A stretch of DNA of 36,109 bases. Origin: Flavobacterium salmonis (GTDB lineage: Bacteria; Bacteroidota; Bacteroidia; Flavobacteriales; Flavobacteriaceae). The notes beneath the pieces were generated by a model. The model made no database searches and was not told where the DNA came from. It saw nothing but the letters and a program-made list of their open reading frames with translations. The translations under genes and the position numbers were made by a program. Shown piece after piece: positions 16,205-24,141 of this stretch (the stretch's first letter is position 1; every line of letters begins with the position of its first letter). The DNA is taken from the NCBI RefSeq assembly GCF_903819435.1, contig NZ_CAIJDP010000073.1, positions 1-36,109 on the forward strand, given 5' to 3'.

Positions 16205-17467
16205 ATGGAATTATACTACACCTTTTCGGTACTTATTGTACTGGCTTCTTTCTTCGCCTATTTAAACCTAAGATTTTTAAAACTTCCGGGAACGATCGGA
16301 ATAATGATTATTGCCATGTTGGTTTCAGTCGGAATACGTCTTCTGGGAGATTCTTATTTTCCGGTTACAACCAAACACTTTTTTGAGTTAATAAAACAAT
16401 TTGATTTCAACGAAATCCTAATGGGCGCTGTGTTGAATTTTCTTTTGTTCGCAGGAGCACTGCACGTAAATATGGCTGATCTCAAAGAACAAAAAGTGCC
16501 AATAATGATATATTCGACAGTAAGTGTCGTATTGTCGGCATTAATTATTGCGATGCTGCTGTATTATATCGCACCGCTATTAGGAATTAATATTCCTTAT
16601 GTGTTTTGCCTTGTTTTCGGAACTTTAATTTCGCCGACTGATCCAATTGTAGTGTTGGGAGTTTTGAAACAAGCAAAAGTTCCTAAAAGAATCGAAACTA
16701 AAATTGTGGGAGAATCGTTGTTTAATGATGGAGTAGCAGTGGTTATGTTTGCGGTTGTTTTAAAAATGGCTACAGATCCAACATTTGATATGAGTTTTGG
16801 CTCAATTGCCTGGCTTTTCGCAAAAGAAGGAATTGGTGGGCTTTTATTAGGAGCTGTTTTAGGCTTTACTGCTTCAAAAGTTATCAAAAAAATTGACGAT
16901 TATAACGTTTCTGTTTTAATAACCTTATCTATAGTAATGGGGGGATTTTTGATTGCCAAAAGTTTACACGTTTCAAGTCCGCTGGCGATGGTTGTTGCCG
17001 GTTTGATTATCGGAAATTATGGTAAAAAAGTAGCGATGAGCGAAGTAACAAAAGATTATCTGGAGAAATTTTGGGAACTTATAGATGAAATATTAAATGC
17101 GATTTTATTCTTATTTATCGGATTTGAATTATTGCTTTTGCCAAATCTGGACAAACAATTAGTAATTGGTTTGGTAACTATTTTAATTGTACTGTTTGCC
17201 AGAGTTTCGTCAATCGTTTTACCATGGAAATTCTTTGATATCTTCAAGTTCTTCGGAATAAAATCTGCCTACAATAAAGGCTCTTTAACTGTATTGGTGT
17301 GGGGTGGAATACGTGGAGGAGTTTCTATTGCTTTGGTACTTTCACTGCCTGATGGAGAATATAAAAACCTACTTTTGGAAATCACCTATATTGTTGTTTT
17401 ATTTTCAATTGTAGTACAAGGATTAACAGTTGGAAAAGTTGCCAATAAAGTTTTAGAGAAAGAATAA
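16205..17467 (+). CDS. CPA1-type Na+/H+ antiporter
   Basis: 420 aa from the ATG at 16205, with about eleven to twelve membrane helices. Family landmarks are SPTDPIVVLGVLKQA and GESLFNDGVAVVMF, the latter holding the Asn-Asp pair that binds and exchanges cations in CPA1/NhaP antiporters. WGGIRGGVSIALVLS near the C-terminus is the conserved Arg/Gly helix. It exchanges Na+ (or K+) for H+ across the inner membrane for pH and salt homeostasis. A GTG 66 bases upstream is in frame, but a TATTTTTG box at 16183-16190 lies between the two codons, and the family begins with a hydrophobic helix like ELYYTFSVLIVL, so the ATG is preferred. Confidence 0.85.
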   Translation: MELYYTFSVLIVLASFFAYLNLRFLKLPGTIGIMIIAMLVSVGIRLLGDSYFPVTTKHFFELIKQFDFNEILMGAVLNFLLFAGALHVNMADLKEQKVPIMIYSTVSVVLSALIIAMLLYYIAPLLGINIPYVFCLVFGTLISPTDPIVVLGVLKQAKVPKRIETKIVGESLFNDGVAVVMFAVVLKMATDPTFDMSFGSIAWLFAKEGIGGLLLGAVLGFTASKVIKKIDDYNVSVLITLSIVMGGFLIAKSLHVSSPLAMVVAGLIIGNYGKKVAMSEVTKDYLEKFWELIDEILNAILFLFIGFELLLLPNLDKQLVIGLVTILIVLFARVSSIVLPWKFFDIFKFFGIKSAYNKGSLTVLVWGGIRGGVSIALVLSLPDGEYKNLLLEITYIVVLFSIVVQGLTVGKVANKVLEKE

Positions 17468-17503
17468 AACAATGAACATAAAAAAAACGAAGCCTTATTT
17501 TTG

Positions 17504-17681
17504 AGGGCACTGAAAAAGTGGCTATTTATCAAAAGAGGTTGTTTTCAAATATGAAAACAACCTCTTTTTCTTTAATGTATTCGGATAGGTGATTGAGAAC
17601 ATTTCGTACAGACGATTCTCAGAGCCTCCATTTTACTTGTAAAATTACCTTTTTAATTTTAAAGGACTTTTTCAGTGCCCT
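17504..17681. mobile_element. MITE-like element with 16-bp terminal inverted repeats
   Basis: The ends AGGGCACTGAAAAAGT (17504-17519) and its exact inverse complement (17666-17681) bound 178 bp with no ORF. The flanks CCTTATTTTTG at 17493-17503 and 17682-17692 form a perfect 11-bp target-site duplication. Inside is a 16-bp stem with a 4-base loop (17532-17567) followed by T-rich sequence, which could itself terminate transcription. It looks like an internally deleted IS or MITE. I cannot assign the IS family. The ends look familiar from Bacteroidota insertion sequences, but that is memory only. Confidence 0.8.
17532..17573 (+). terminator. Terminator-like hairpin inside the MITE-like element
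   Basis: AAAGAGGTTGTTTTCA (17532-17547), loop AATA, then the exact inverse complement (17552-17567), running into TTTTTCTTT. It may replace the function of the host terminator it interrupts. Confidence 0.55.
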
Positions 17682-17703
17682 CCTTATTTTTGCTTCGTTT
17701 TTT

Positions 17704-18363
17704 TTACCTTTTATCCTCTTTAGAATAATTGGACTGACCATTTATATGAATCGGATTTCCTAAAAAATGAGGCTCTCTGCTTCTTAAAACATCAAAAAAG
17801 GATTTGAATGTCGAAATATATTCTCTGAATTTGACATATTGATAACCCTGATATTCACCTTTGTTAGCCGAATAACCTGCCGATTTTATTCCAAGACTTC
17901 TTCCGATATAAATGGCGCGGTTCAAATGATACTCCTGTGAGATTAAAGTTGCCTTTTTAATTTTAAAGATATATTTTGCTCGGTACATCGTAGAGTAAGT
18001 ATCAAAACCCGCGTAATCAATAAAAATTTTTGTGGTGTCAACTCCATGTCGCTGGCAATAATTTTTCATAACTGTCAATTCATCGTATTCATTGCGTCCG
18101 TTGTCTCCTGAGAGCAGAATTTTATTGATTCTTTTTGCTTTGTACAAACGAATCCCGGCATCTAGTCTGTCTTTTAAATATTTGCTGGGCTGGTCACCAT
18201 TGATTCCGGCTCCAAAAATAATTCCAACATCATTTTTTGGAAATTTTCTTAAAGAATAATGAATATATTTTTTGGTAGATGATTTTACGTGATAGTTTAC
18301 AGAAACAATTGCAATCAATCCGATAATGGCAAGGTAAATCGCTATTTTAAAATATTTTTTCAA
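17704..18363 (-). CDS. SanA/YdcF-like (DUF218) membrane protein
   Basis: 219 aa. One N-terminal membrane helix (about 5-25) anchors a periplasmic DUF218 domain. Visible landmarks are DVGIIFGAGINGDQPSKYLK, RLDAGIRLYKAKRINKILLS, GDNGRNEYDE, DYAGFDTYSTMYRAK and SQEYHLNRAIYIGRSLGI, in the order seen in SanA and relatives linked to envelope barrier function. The gene starts with TTG; a stop lies in frame a few codons upstream and no internal ATG would preserve the anchor. Convergent with the antiporter gene. Confidence 0.8.
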   Translation of the reverse strand: MKKYFKIAIYLAIIGLIAIVSVNYHVKSSTKKYIHYSLRKFPKNDVGIIFGAGINGDQPSKYLKDRLDAGIRLYKAKRINKILLSGDNGRNEYDELTVMKNYCQRHGVDTTKIFIDYAGFDTYSTMYRAKYIFKIKKATLISQEYHLNRAIYIGRSLGIKSAGYSANKGEYQGYQYVKFREYISTFKSFFDVLRSREPHFLGNPIHINGQSNYSKEDKR

Positions 18364-18440
18364 ACTGATTTTTTTTATAAGATTAAGCCAAAATTTAGGT
18401 CAAGATAAGTAAAATTATTTTTATGGCTAAAGCGAAGAAA

Positions 18441-18472
18441 TAAAAAACCGAAGTATTGCTGCCTCGGTTTTA
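18441..18472 (-). terminator. Terminator of the M3 peptidase gene
   Basis: On the minus strand AAAACCGA, a 12-base loop, TCGGTTTT followed by TTATTTC. Located 28-60 bases after the stop codon at 18500. Confidence 0.6.
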
Positions 18473-18499
18473 CTATTTATTCTCTAAGAAGTCAGATAT

Positions 18500-20527
18500 C
18501 TAAAGCAATCCCGCTCTTTTTAACAAAGCCTCAGGCTTTGGTTCCTGACCTCTGAAACGTTTGTACAAAGTCATCGGATGTTCTGTTCCTCCTTTAGAAA
18601 GCACATTGTCTTTAAATTTTTTCGCTATTTCTGTGTTGAAGATTCCATTTTCCTGAAAATATTCAAAAGCATCAGCATCCAGAACTTCAGCCCATTTGTA
18701 GCTGTAATATCCGGAAGAATATCCACCCTGGAAAATATGTGAAAAAGCTGTACTCATGGCATTTTCTTTTACATCCGGATACAATTGAGTGTTGGCAAAT
18801 TGTTCTATTTCGAATGCCTTTAAATCAGTAATTCCGGTCGGATCCTGTCCATGCCACGCCATATCTAATAATCCGAAACTTAACTGACGTAAAGTTGCCA
18901 AACCTTCCTGAAAACTGGCACTTTCCTTAATTTTCTGAACATACTCAATCGGAATAATTTCTCCGGTTTCATAGTGGTTTGCAAACAAAGCCAAAGCTTC
19001 CGGTTCGTAACACCAGTTTTCCATAATCTGACTTGGCAACTCTACGAAATCCCAATAAACAGAAGTTCCTGATAAACTTGGGTACGTTGTGTTGGCCAGC
19101 ATTCCGTGTAATCCGTGACCAAATTCGTGAAATAAAGTGGTTACTTCATTAAAAGTCAATAACGAAGGCTTTGTTTCGGTTGGTTTTGTAAAATTGCAAA
19201 CGTTCGAAATATGCGGTCTTTCATTTACACCGTCTTTTACATATTGTGATTTAAATGAAGTCATCCATGCACCGTTTCTTTTTCCTTTTCTTGGAAAGAA
19301 ATCAGCATAGAAAATCGAAATCAAATTATTTTCAGCATCTCTTACTTCATAAGTTGAAACTTCTTCATGGTATTTATCGATATCAAAAACTTCGGTAAAT
19401 GTTAATCCGAAAAGTTTATTTGCAACTGTAAATGCACCTTCTAAAACTTTTTCCAATTGAAAATACGGTTTTAGTTTTTCATCATCCAAATTGAAAAGCT
19501 GTTGTTTTAATTTTTCAGAATAATAAGCACCGTCCCATTTTTCCAATTGTTCGATTCCGTCTAATTCTTTTGCAAAAGAAGTCAATTCTGAAAATTCTTT
19601 TTGTGCTGCAGGTTTAGCTTTTGCCAGTAAATCGTTCAAAAAAGTAAAAACTTTATCAGGGCTTTGCGCCATTCTCTCTTCCAGAACAAAATGTGCATGT
19701 GTTTTATACCCTAATAAATTCGCTCTTTCAAAACGTAATTTGGCAATTCTCAATACATTTTCCTGATTGTCAAATTCATTATTCTGAAATGATCTTGCTC
19801 CAAAGGCAATCGCCATTTTTTTACGAAGCTCGCGATTGTCAGCATAAGTTAAAAATGGAATGTAGCTTGGGTGATCCAATGTGAAAATCCAGCCTTCTTT
19901 TTCCTGACTTTTGGCCAATAATCTTGCTGCTTCAATTGTGCCTTCCGGTAAGCCGGCTAAATCACTTTCGTTGGTTAAATGCAATTCAAAAGCATTGGTT
20001 TCTGCTAAAACATTCTCTCCAAACTGTAAACTCAATTTAGATAATTCTTTGTCGATTTCGCGTAAGCGGTCTTTTTTATCTTCGGCAAGATTAGCTCCGT
20101 TTCTTGAGAAACTTTTGTATTTTTTGTCTAAAAGCGTAGTTTGTTCCGGATTGAGGTTCAGACTTTCTTTTTGATTGTAAACAGCTTTTATCTTGGCGAA
20201 TAATTCAGCGTTTAATGTTATGTCATTTCCAAATTCGGCTAATAAAGGAGAAACTTCCTGAGCGATTTTCTGCATTTCTTCATTCGTTTCCGCCGAATTC
20301 AAATTGAAGAAAATGCTCGAAAGACGATCCAGAATATCACCGGAATATTCCATTGCAAGAATCGTGTTTTCAAAAGTCGGTGCTTCCGGATTATTTACGA
20401 TTGCGTCAATTTCGGCTTTCGCCAAAGCTATTCCTTCCTGAAAAGCCGGAAAATAATCTTCGATTTTAATTTGCGAAAAAGGGGCTGTATTATGTTTGGT
20501 TATAAATTTTGAAAGTAAAACACTCAT
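18500..20527 (-). CDS. M3 family metallopeptidase (peptidyl-dipeptidase Dcp-like)
   Basis: 675 aa from the ATG at 20527. It carries the M3 zinc motif HEFGHGLH (about residue 466), with the third ligand expected in the following VELPSQIMENW segment. N-terminal sequence SKFITKHNTAPFSQIKIEDY is typical of oligopeptidase A/Dcp proteins, and the length is normal for the family. No signal peptide, so it probably degrades short peptides in the cytoplasm. The frame extends upstream to an ATG at 20560, but the start MSVLLSKF fits the family better. A TATCTTTG promoter box lies at 20581-20574, and a terminator follows the gene. Confidence 0.88.
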   Translation of the reverse strand: MSVLLSKFITKHNTAPFSQIKIEDYFPAFQEGIALAKAEIDAIVNNPEAPTFENTILAMEYSGDILDRLSSIFFNLNSAETNEEMQKIAQEVSPLLAEFGNDITLNAELFAKIKAVYNQKESLNLNPEQTTLLDKKYKSFSRNGANLAEDKKDRLREIDKELSKLSLQFGENVLAETNAFELHLTNESDLAGLPEGTIEAARLLAKSQEKEGWIFTLDHPSYIPFLTYADNRELRKKMAIAFGARSFQNNEFDNQENVLRIAKLRFERANLLGYKTHAHFVLEERMAQSPDKVFTFLNDLLAKAKPAAQKEFSELTSFAKELDGIEQLEKWDGAYYSEKLKQQLFNLDDEKLKPYFQLEKVLEGAFTVANKLFGLTFTEVFDIDKYHEEVSTYEVRDAENNLISIFYADFFPRKGKRNGAWMTSFKSQYVKDGVNERPHISNVCNFTKPTETKPSLLTFNEVTTLFHEFGHGLHGMLANTTYPSLSGTSVYWDFVELPSQIMENWCYEPEALALFANHYETGEIIPIEYVQKIKESASFQEGLATLRQLSFGLLDMAWHGQDPTGITDLKAFEIEQFANTQLYPDVKENAMSTAFSHIFQGGYSSGYYSYKWAEVLDADAFEYFQENGIFNTEIAKKFKDNVLSKGGTEHPMTLYKRFRGQEPKPEALLKRAGLL

Positions 20528-20573
20528 TATAATATACTGTTTTTTATTAATTGAAGTCAAAAATTTTGAATTC

Positions 20574-20581
20574 CAAAGATA
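20574..20581 (-). promoter_or_regulatory. -7 box of the M3 peptidase promoter
   Basis: TATCTTTG on the minus strand is a perfect TAnnTTTG. No well-placed TTG was found at -33. It predicts a leader of about 40 bases to the ATG at 20527. Confidence 0.55.
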
Positions 20582-20747
20582 ACAATTTATAAAAATCTAA
20601 TCCTCCTATATGAAATTGATCTTGGCATAAAATCCTCTTAAAATGTGTTATAGATATGTTATTTGTTTCTCAAGGCGGTTTTAAAAGCGTAAATTGAGAA
20701 AATAGGTTAGCATTATAAAAATACTAATCGTAATTATAAAAATAGAA

Positions 20748-21419
20748 ATGATGAATTATCAAGTTGTAATTAAGAATATTGATACGGTGAATGAAGTAGA
20801 AGGATATTGGTCTGGTGAAGATTTAATTCGGTTATTAGAAAAATTCAACTATCCGGATGGAGCAGCGGCCGAGAAAAGCAGTTTGCCGGAATTATTAGAA
20901 ATGGCCATTTCGGATTACGAGCCTAATGAAGCAGCCGCAATAGTTTTGGAATATAAATTAGGAGATCAATTAACCGAAGGACAGATTGAGCAAATTTCGA
21001 ACAACATGTTAATCGATAAGGTTTGTGAAGAATATCCGGAAATACACATGCAAGGTACTTTATTCAATGTCAATCAATTGCTTTTTAAAGCATACAATGG
21101 AAAATTTCCAAATGCAAAAGCTTCTGTAGTTCATTTTTCAATGACGCCAAAGGATGGAGAAATACAAAAATTGACTGAAGAAAATGTACTGAAATTGTTG
21201 AATAATGGTTTGTCAGACAGAAATCTTATCAAAAGATTGTTTGAAAACCAAATTTCTCAGAACATTCCATTTCCTGAAGCAGAAAGTATTATTTGGGAAT
21301 TGACAACAGAAGATAATGTAAATTATAATCTGGTTACATCAGAAAATTGGATAAATAAAGAAGATATAGAGGATTATGAATTTGAATCTGTTCTTGAAAC
21401 AATTGAAGATGAAATGTAA
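20748..21419 (+). CDS. Acidic protein of unknown function
   Basis: 223 aa, soluble, rich in Glu/Asp/Asn, with no signal peptide and no motif I recognise. The start ATGATG leaves either ATG possible. The C-terminus ends in an acidic tail (DYEFESVLETIEDEM). It is flanked upstream by the divergent M3 peptidase gene and downstream by a clean terminator (21441-21471), so it is a single-gene transcript. No function inferred. Confidence 0.65.
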   Translation: MMNYQVVIKNIDTVNEVEGYWSGEDLIRLLEKFNYPDGAAAEKSSLPELLEMAISDYEPNEAAAIVLEYKLGDQLTEGQIEQISNNMLIDKVCEEYPEIHMQGTLFNVNQLLFKAYNGKFPNAKASVVHFSMTPKDGEIQKLTEENVLKLLNNGLSDRNLIKRLFENQISQNIPFPEAESIIWELTTEDNVNYNLVTSENWINKEDIEDYEFESVLETIEDEM

Positions 21420-21440
21420 TTTCTAAAACGCTATAAAAGC

Positions 21441-21471
21441 AAAAAAGGCTTCCGTAATTGGAAGCCTTTTT
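21441..21471 (+). terminator. Rho-independent terminator
   Basis: AAAAAGGCTTCC, loop GTAATT, GGAAGCCTTTTT: a 12-bp perfect stem with T-tract, 22 bases after the stop of the unknown gene. The symmetric A/T flanks allow it to serve purE on the other strand too. Confidence 0.85.
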
Positions 21472-21546
21472 AATGTATTTTTATTTTTCAACTTTCAGCC
21501 TCTTTGTTAAGTATAAATTTTGTTTCACAATGACTCGCTAAGAAAG

Positions 21547-21632
21547 ACACAGAGATTCGCAAAGTTTTCTTCAATAATAACTTTAAAAAATCTTAGTGAA
21601 TCTCTGCTTTTTATCTTTGCGTATCTCCGTGG
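21547..21632. repeat. Imperfect palindromic intergenic repeat
   Basis: ACACAGAGATTCGCAAAG (21547-21564) pairs with CTTTGCGTATCTCCGTGG (21615-21632) at 15 of 18 positions. A further related segment, TTAGTGAATCTCTGC, lies at 21593-21607. No ORF. Likely a dispersed flavobacterial intergenic repeat. Confidence 0.55.
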
Positions 21633-21639
21633 AATAATC

Positions 21640-22125
21640 TTATTTTTTCAATCCTTCTGCAGCTTTATTAACCGCAGCTTTCAATTCTTCTTTATAAGAA
21701 ATAATAGTATCAAGGATTTTTTTATCATGGCTTCCAATGATTTGTGCTGCCAAAATTCCGGCATTTTTTGCTCCGTTTAGCGCCACTGTAGCAACAGGAA
21801 CACCACCCGGCATTTGCAGAATCGACAATACCGAATCCCAGCCATCAATTGAATTACTTGATTTTACAGGAACTCCAATTACAGGAAGTGGAGACATCGA
21901 AGCCACCATTCCTGGTAAATGTGCCGCACCGCCCGCTCCGGCAATAATTACAGAAATTCCGCGAGTGTGTGCATTTTTGCTGAAATCAAATAATTTCTCC
22001 GGCGTTCTGTGTGCCGAAACAATATCTACTTCAACTTCAATATTAAATTGTTTTAATATGTCGATTGCATCCTGCATTACTGGCATGTCGGAGATGCTTC
22101 CCATTATAATAGCTACTTTGCTCAT
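21640..22125 (-). CDS. purE: N5-carboxyaminoimidazole ribonucleotide mutase
   Basis: 161 aa, class I PurE. The signatures are IIMGSISDMPVM, DIVSAHRTPEKL with the catalytic His-Arg, and AGAGGAAHLPGMVASMSPLP. It converts N5-CAIR made by PurK into CAIR in de novo purine synthesis. PurK lies on the same strand at 24142, but an ATPase/HNH cassette separates them. No TAnnTTTG box was seen in the 98 bases upstream, so purE may depend on read-through from purK or from the cassette promoter. Confidence 0.95.
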   Translation of the reverse strand: MSKVAIIMGSISDMPVMQDAIDILKQFNIEVEVDIVSAHRTPEKLFDFSKNAHTRGISVIIAGAGGAAHLPGMVASMSPLPVIGVPVKSSNSIDGWDSVLSILQMPGGVPVATVALNGAKNAGILAAQIIGSHDKKILDTIISYKEELKAAVNKAAEGLKK

Positions 22126-22223
22126 GTTTTATTTTTGTTGTGTTTTGTTTGCTTCGCCAATTCGGCTAAAGCCTCGTGTCAGGTTTAAAGTTTCAGGTTG
22201 TTGGAAACTGAAAACTGTTTGTT
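22126..22223. repeat. Short degenerate repeat between HNH gene and purE
   Basis: It contains the inverted repeat GCTT-CGCC/GGCtAAAGC and the words TTTAAAGTTTCAGG and GGAAACTGAAAACTG, which resemble the GTTTCAAGTTTCAGG repeat at 32447-32506. It may mark the left boundary of the inserted cassette. No terminator or promoter is evident. Confidence 0.35.
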
Positions 22224-22820
22224 TTACTCTATTTCTGGAATCATATTCCAAATGTCAATTTTGAATTCTTCATGAATTGCTCGCAGATATGATATTTGTT
22301 TGATATCATCCTCAATTAATATTTTAAAAAACTCTTTTGGAGAAACTCCATATATAGAAAGTTCTTTGGCTTTTCTTTGAATATACTTTTTTCTTTCGTC
22401 TGCTAAAATAATGTCATCAAGTTTTAGTAATTTGATTAAATTAACAGCTTCATGATCATCTAGTTCAGCAACTCGATAATCTCCACTATCATAAACTATT
22501 CTTTGATCGAAATCATTTGTAGTTGGATGTAAAACAGGTTGATAATCTTCCCATTTAGATGATTTCTCTTTATTCCATTGATGTTTAACTAAAAACCAAT
22601 TTGAATATGAATCTTTAGGAGTTCCTTTTAAAGTTGGATCAAAATGTTCGATATCTCTTGCATCAGCTCTTCCTAAATATTCTTCAGTATAAATGCAAAA
22701 ACCTTTTTGCTCTTTATATAAAATCTTCGAAATTTTTAAATTATTATTTGAACTGCCTTCGATGTAACCCAAATTACTTTTTTTAATTTGGGAATCGTCA
22801 TTTTTGATAACTCTTCTCAT
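22224..22820 (-). CDS. HNH endonuclease, PtuB-like
   Basis: 198 aa from the ATG at 22820, which follows the ATPase stop by one base (TAATATG). A longer frame begins at 22841, inside the ATPase gene. The start MRRVIKN resembles the N-termini of TIGR02646/PtuB-type nucleases. The HNH core is visible: IEHFDP (His59), NW (Asn74) and WNKEK (Asn83). The cysteine pairs that usually bind structural zinc are mostly missing: the first site reads CIYT (Cys42, Thr45) and the second KHQWN. Paired with the ATPase at 22822, it forms a Septu-like two-gene module; the nuclease would cut DNA or RNA once the ATPase releases or activates it. Defence role is inferred from gene pairing. Confidence 0.7.
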   Translation of the reverse strand: MRRVIKNDDSQIKKSNLGYIEGSSNNNLKISKILYKEQKGFCIYTEEYLGRADARDIEHFDPTLKGTPKDSYSNWFLVKHQWNKEKSSKWEDYQPVLHPTTNDFDQRIVYDSGDYRVAELDDHEAVNLIKLLKLDDIILADERKKYIQRKAKELSIYGVSPKEFFKILIEDDIKQISYLRAIHEEFKIDIWNMIPEIE

Positions 22821-22821
22821 A

Positions 22822-24063
22822 TTAGAAATTATAAGTATCACCGAGTTTGACAGTTTCTAATAATAACTCTTTTTTTCTTTTAGGGTCAGTTTCGTTTGCT
22901 ACTTCCTGTTTTAGAGCAATATATTTTTTATAGGCTTCTTCGCCATGTTTGTTGTAATAATTAACTCCAAAATCATTTTTAAGCATATCATTGGGATCAT
23001 CTCCAATAGGAGAACTTCCTCTACGAACAGCAACTTTACCTTCATTATCGAAATATAAAATAAACCTTTCTTCAGGCTCAAAAGATGCAGCAATAAAAGG
23101 AGAATGTGTTGCAACAATAAATTGTGCCTCTGGAGCAAGATTTTTATAATAATCCATTAATTCCATTTGTATATCTGGATATAATGATCTTTCAGGCTCG
23201 TCAATTAAAATTATTGAATCTTCTGTGTTGAATTTATATAATGGTAATAATAAGGATATTAAAAGCTTAGTTCCCGTGCTTAGGGAATTTACAGGTACAA
23301 AGTTATCACTGTTAGAATTTTTAATTTTTAAAAATGATAATGTATTGTTTATGTCTACTTCTAAGTTTAGTTTTTTTAGAACAATATTTAATTTTGTAGC
23401 AAACTCTAAGTTTGGATTTGGATTTTCTGTCATCCATTGATTAAACTCAGAAAGAAATTTATTTTGATCAGAAGAATTACTTAAGAAATCTGAGGCTTTT
23501 TTTAGAATACTTTCTTGGTACTCTACAAAGTCATTTGAAATATACCTATAGATTTCATCGTAGTTTTCATCTCCTAGTTTAAATTGATTATATTTCTTTA
23601 AAAAAAGATTTTTATCTTTGTTATTTAGGTTTTGAATTCCTTTAGGTTCGAGAAAATTAATTATTTTGCTGATATTTAATTCTGAAGGGAAAAAGATCTT
23701 TTTTGTCAAATCATTTGTGTCCAGTTTTTTGTCAACTAAATAATTGATTAATATTTCTTTGTTTTTAATACAAAATTCCTTTCGATCATCATTAAATATT
23801 ACGCATAACGACGCTTTAAGTTTTTCCAATGAAGAAACATGTTGAAATTCTTCAGGATAATCAATATATGAATTATTATGAGTTTTTATATCAATTAATT
23901 CTAATAAACTAGTTTTTCCAGTAGCACTTTGTCCAATAAAACATATTTTGTCTAAAGGTTTTCCTCTTTTTTCTTCAATATGAAAATCTTTTGGATAAGT
24001 AAAATCGAAATTAAGATTTTCTAATTGTCTAAACTGTTCTATATGTAATTTTGAAATTTTCAT
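22822..24063 (-). CDS. ABC/SMC-type AAA ATPase, PtuA-like
   Basis: 413 aa. Walker A GQSATGKT (44-51), ABC-type signature NSLSTGTK (259-266), Walker B SIILIDEPE (283-291) and switch His320 in VATHSP. No TOPRIM domain follows, so it is not an OLD-type nuclease. The C-terminal GDDPNDMLKNDFGV resembles the tail of ATPases partnered with HNH nucleases. Translation is coupled to the HNH gene. It has its own promoter candidate (24078-24112) and looks more AT-rich than the flanking pur genes in the lines I counted (about 25-30 against 35-37 percent G+C). Septu-like defence ATPase is the best call; another ATPase-HNH family is possible. Confidence 0.75.
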   Translation of the reverse strand: MKISKLHIEQFRQLENLNFDFTYPKDFHIEEKRGKPLDKICFIGQSATGKTSLLELIDIKTHNNSYIDYPEEFQHVSSLEKLKASLCVIFNDDRKEFCIKNKEILINYLVDKKLDTNDLTKKIFFPSELNISKIINFLEPKGIQNLNNKDKNLFLKKYNQFKLGDENYDEIYRYISNDFVEYQESILKKASDFLSNSSDQNKFLSEFNQWMTENPNPNLEFATKLNIVLKKLNLEVDINNTLSFLKIKNSNSDNFVPVNSLSTGTKLLISLLLPLYKFNTEDSIILIDEPERSLYPDIQMELMDYYKNLAPEAQFIVATHSPFIAASFEPEERFILYFDNEGKVAVRRGSSPIGDDPNDMLKNDFGVNYYNKHGEEAYKKYIALKQEVANETDPKRKKELLLETVKLGDTYNF

Positions 24064-24077
24064 TTATTGAATTTTTA

Positions 24078-24112
24078 CAAAGCTAATTAAAAAATCATAG
24101 CTAAATTGGCAA
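24078..24112 (-). promoter_or_regulatory. Candidate promoter of the ATPase-HNH cassette
   Basis: On the minus strand TTG (24112-24110), 24 bases, TAGCTTTG (24085-24078): a perfect -7 box with a spacer one base over the usual range. It lies between purK and the ATPase gene, giving the cassette its own transcription. Confidence 0.5.
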
Positions 24113-24141
24113 CACGACTAAGGACTAATCACTAATAAGGA

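Larger units (their letters stand above)
17480..17705. terminator. Convergent terminator split by an inserted element
   Basis: The arms AAAAAAAACGAAGC (17480-17493) and GCTTCGTTTTTTTT (17692-17705) are perfect 14-bp inverse complements. Joined with one copy of the 9-base loop CTTATTTTT, they form a classic bidirectional rho-independent terminator serving the antiporter gene (+) and the SanA-like gene (-). The loop is now occupied by a 178-bp element. Confidence 0.75.

Noticed and set aside
20528..20560. Longer N-terminus for the M3 peptidase
   Set aside because: The extra eleven residues precede a family-typical start and would leave almost no leader after the TATCTTTG box.
21737..22264. Long open frame opposite purE
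   Set aside because: It is antisense to a clearly recognised purE and its translation has no domain pattern.
22821..22841. Longer start for the HNH gene inside the ATPase gene
   Set aside because: The ATG one base after the ATPase stop gives the N-terminus typical of the family.
22224..24141. Retron with PtuAB effectors
   Set aside because: No reverse transcriptase gene and no msr/msd-like structured RNA are visible near the cassette.
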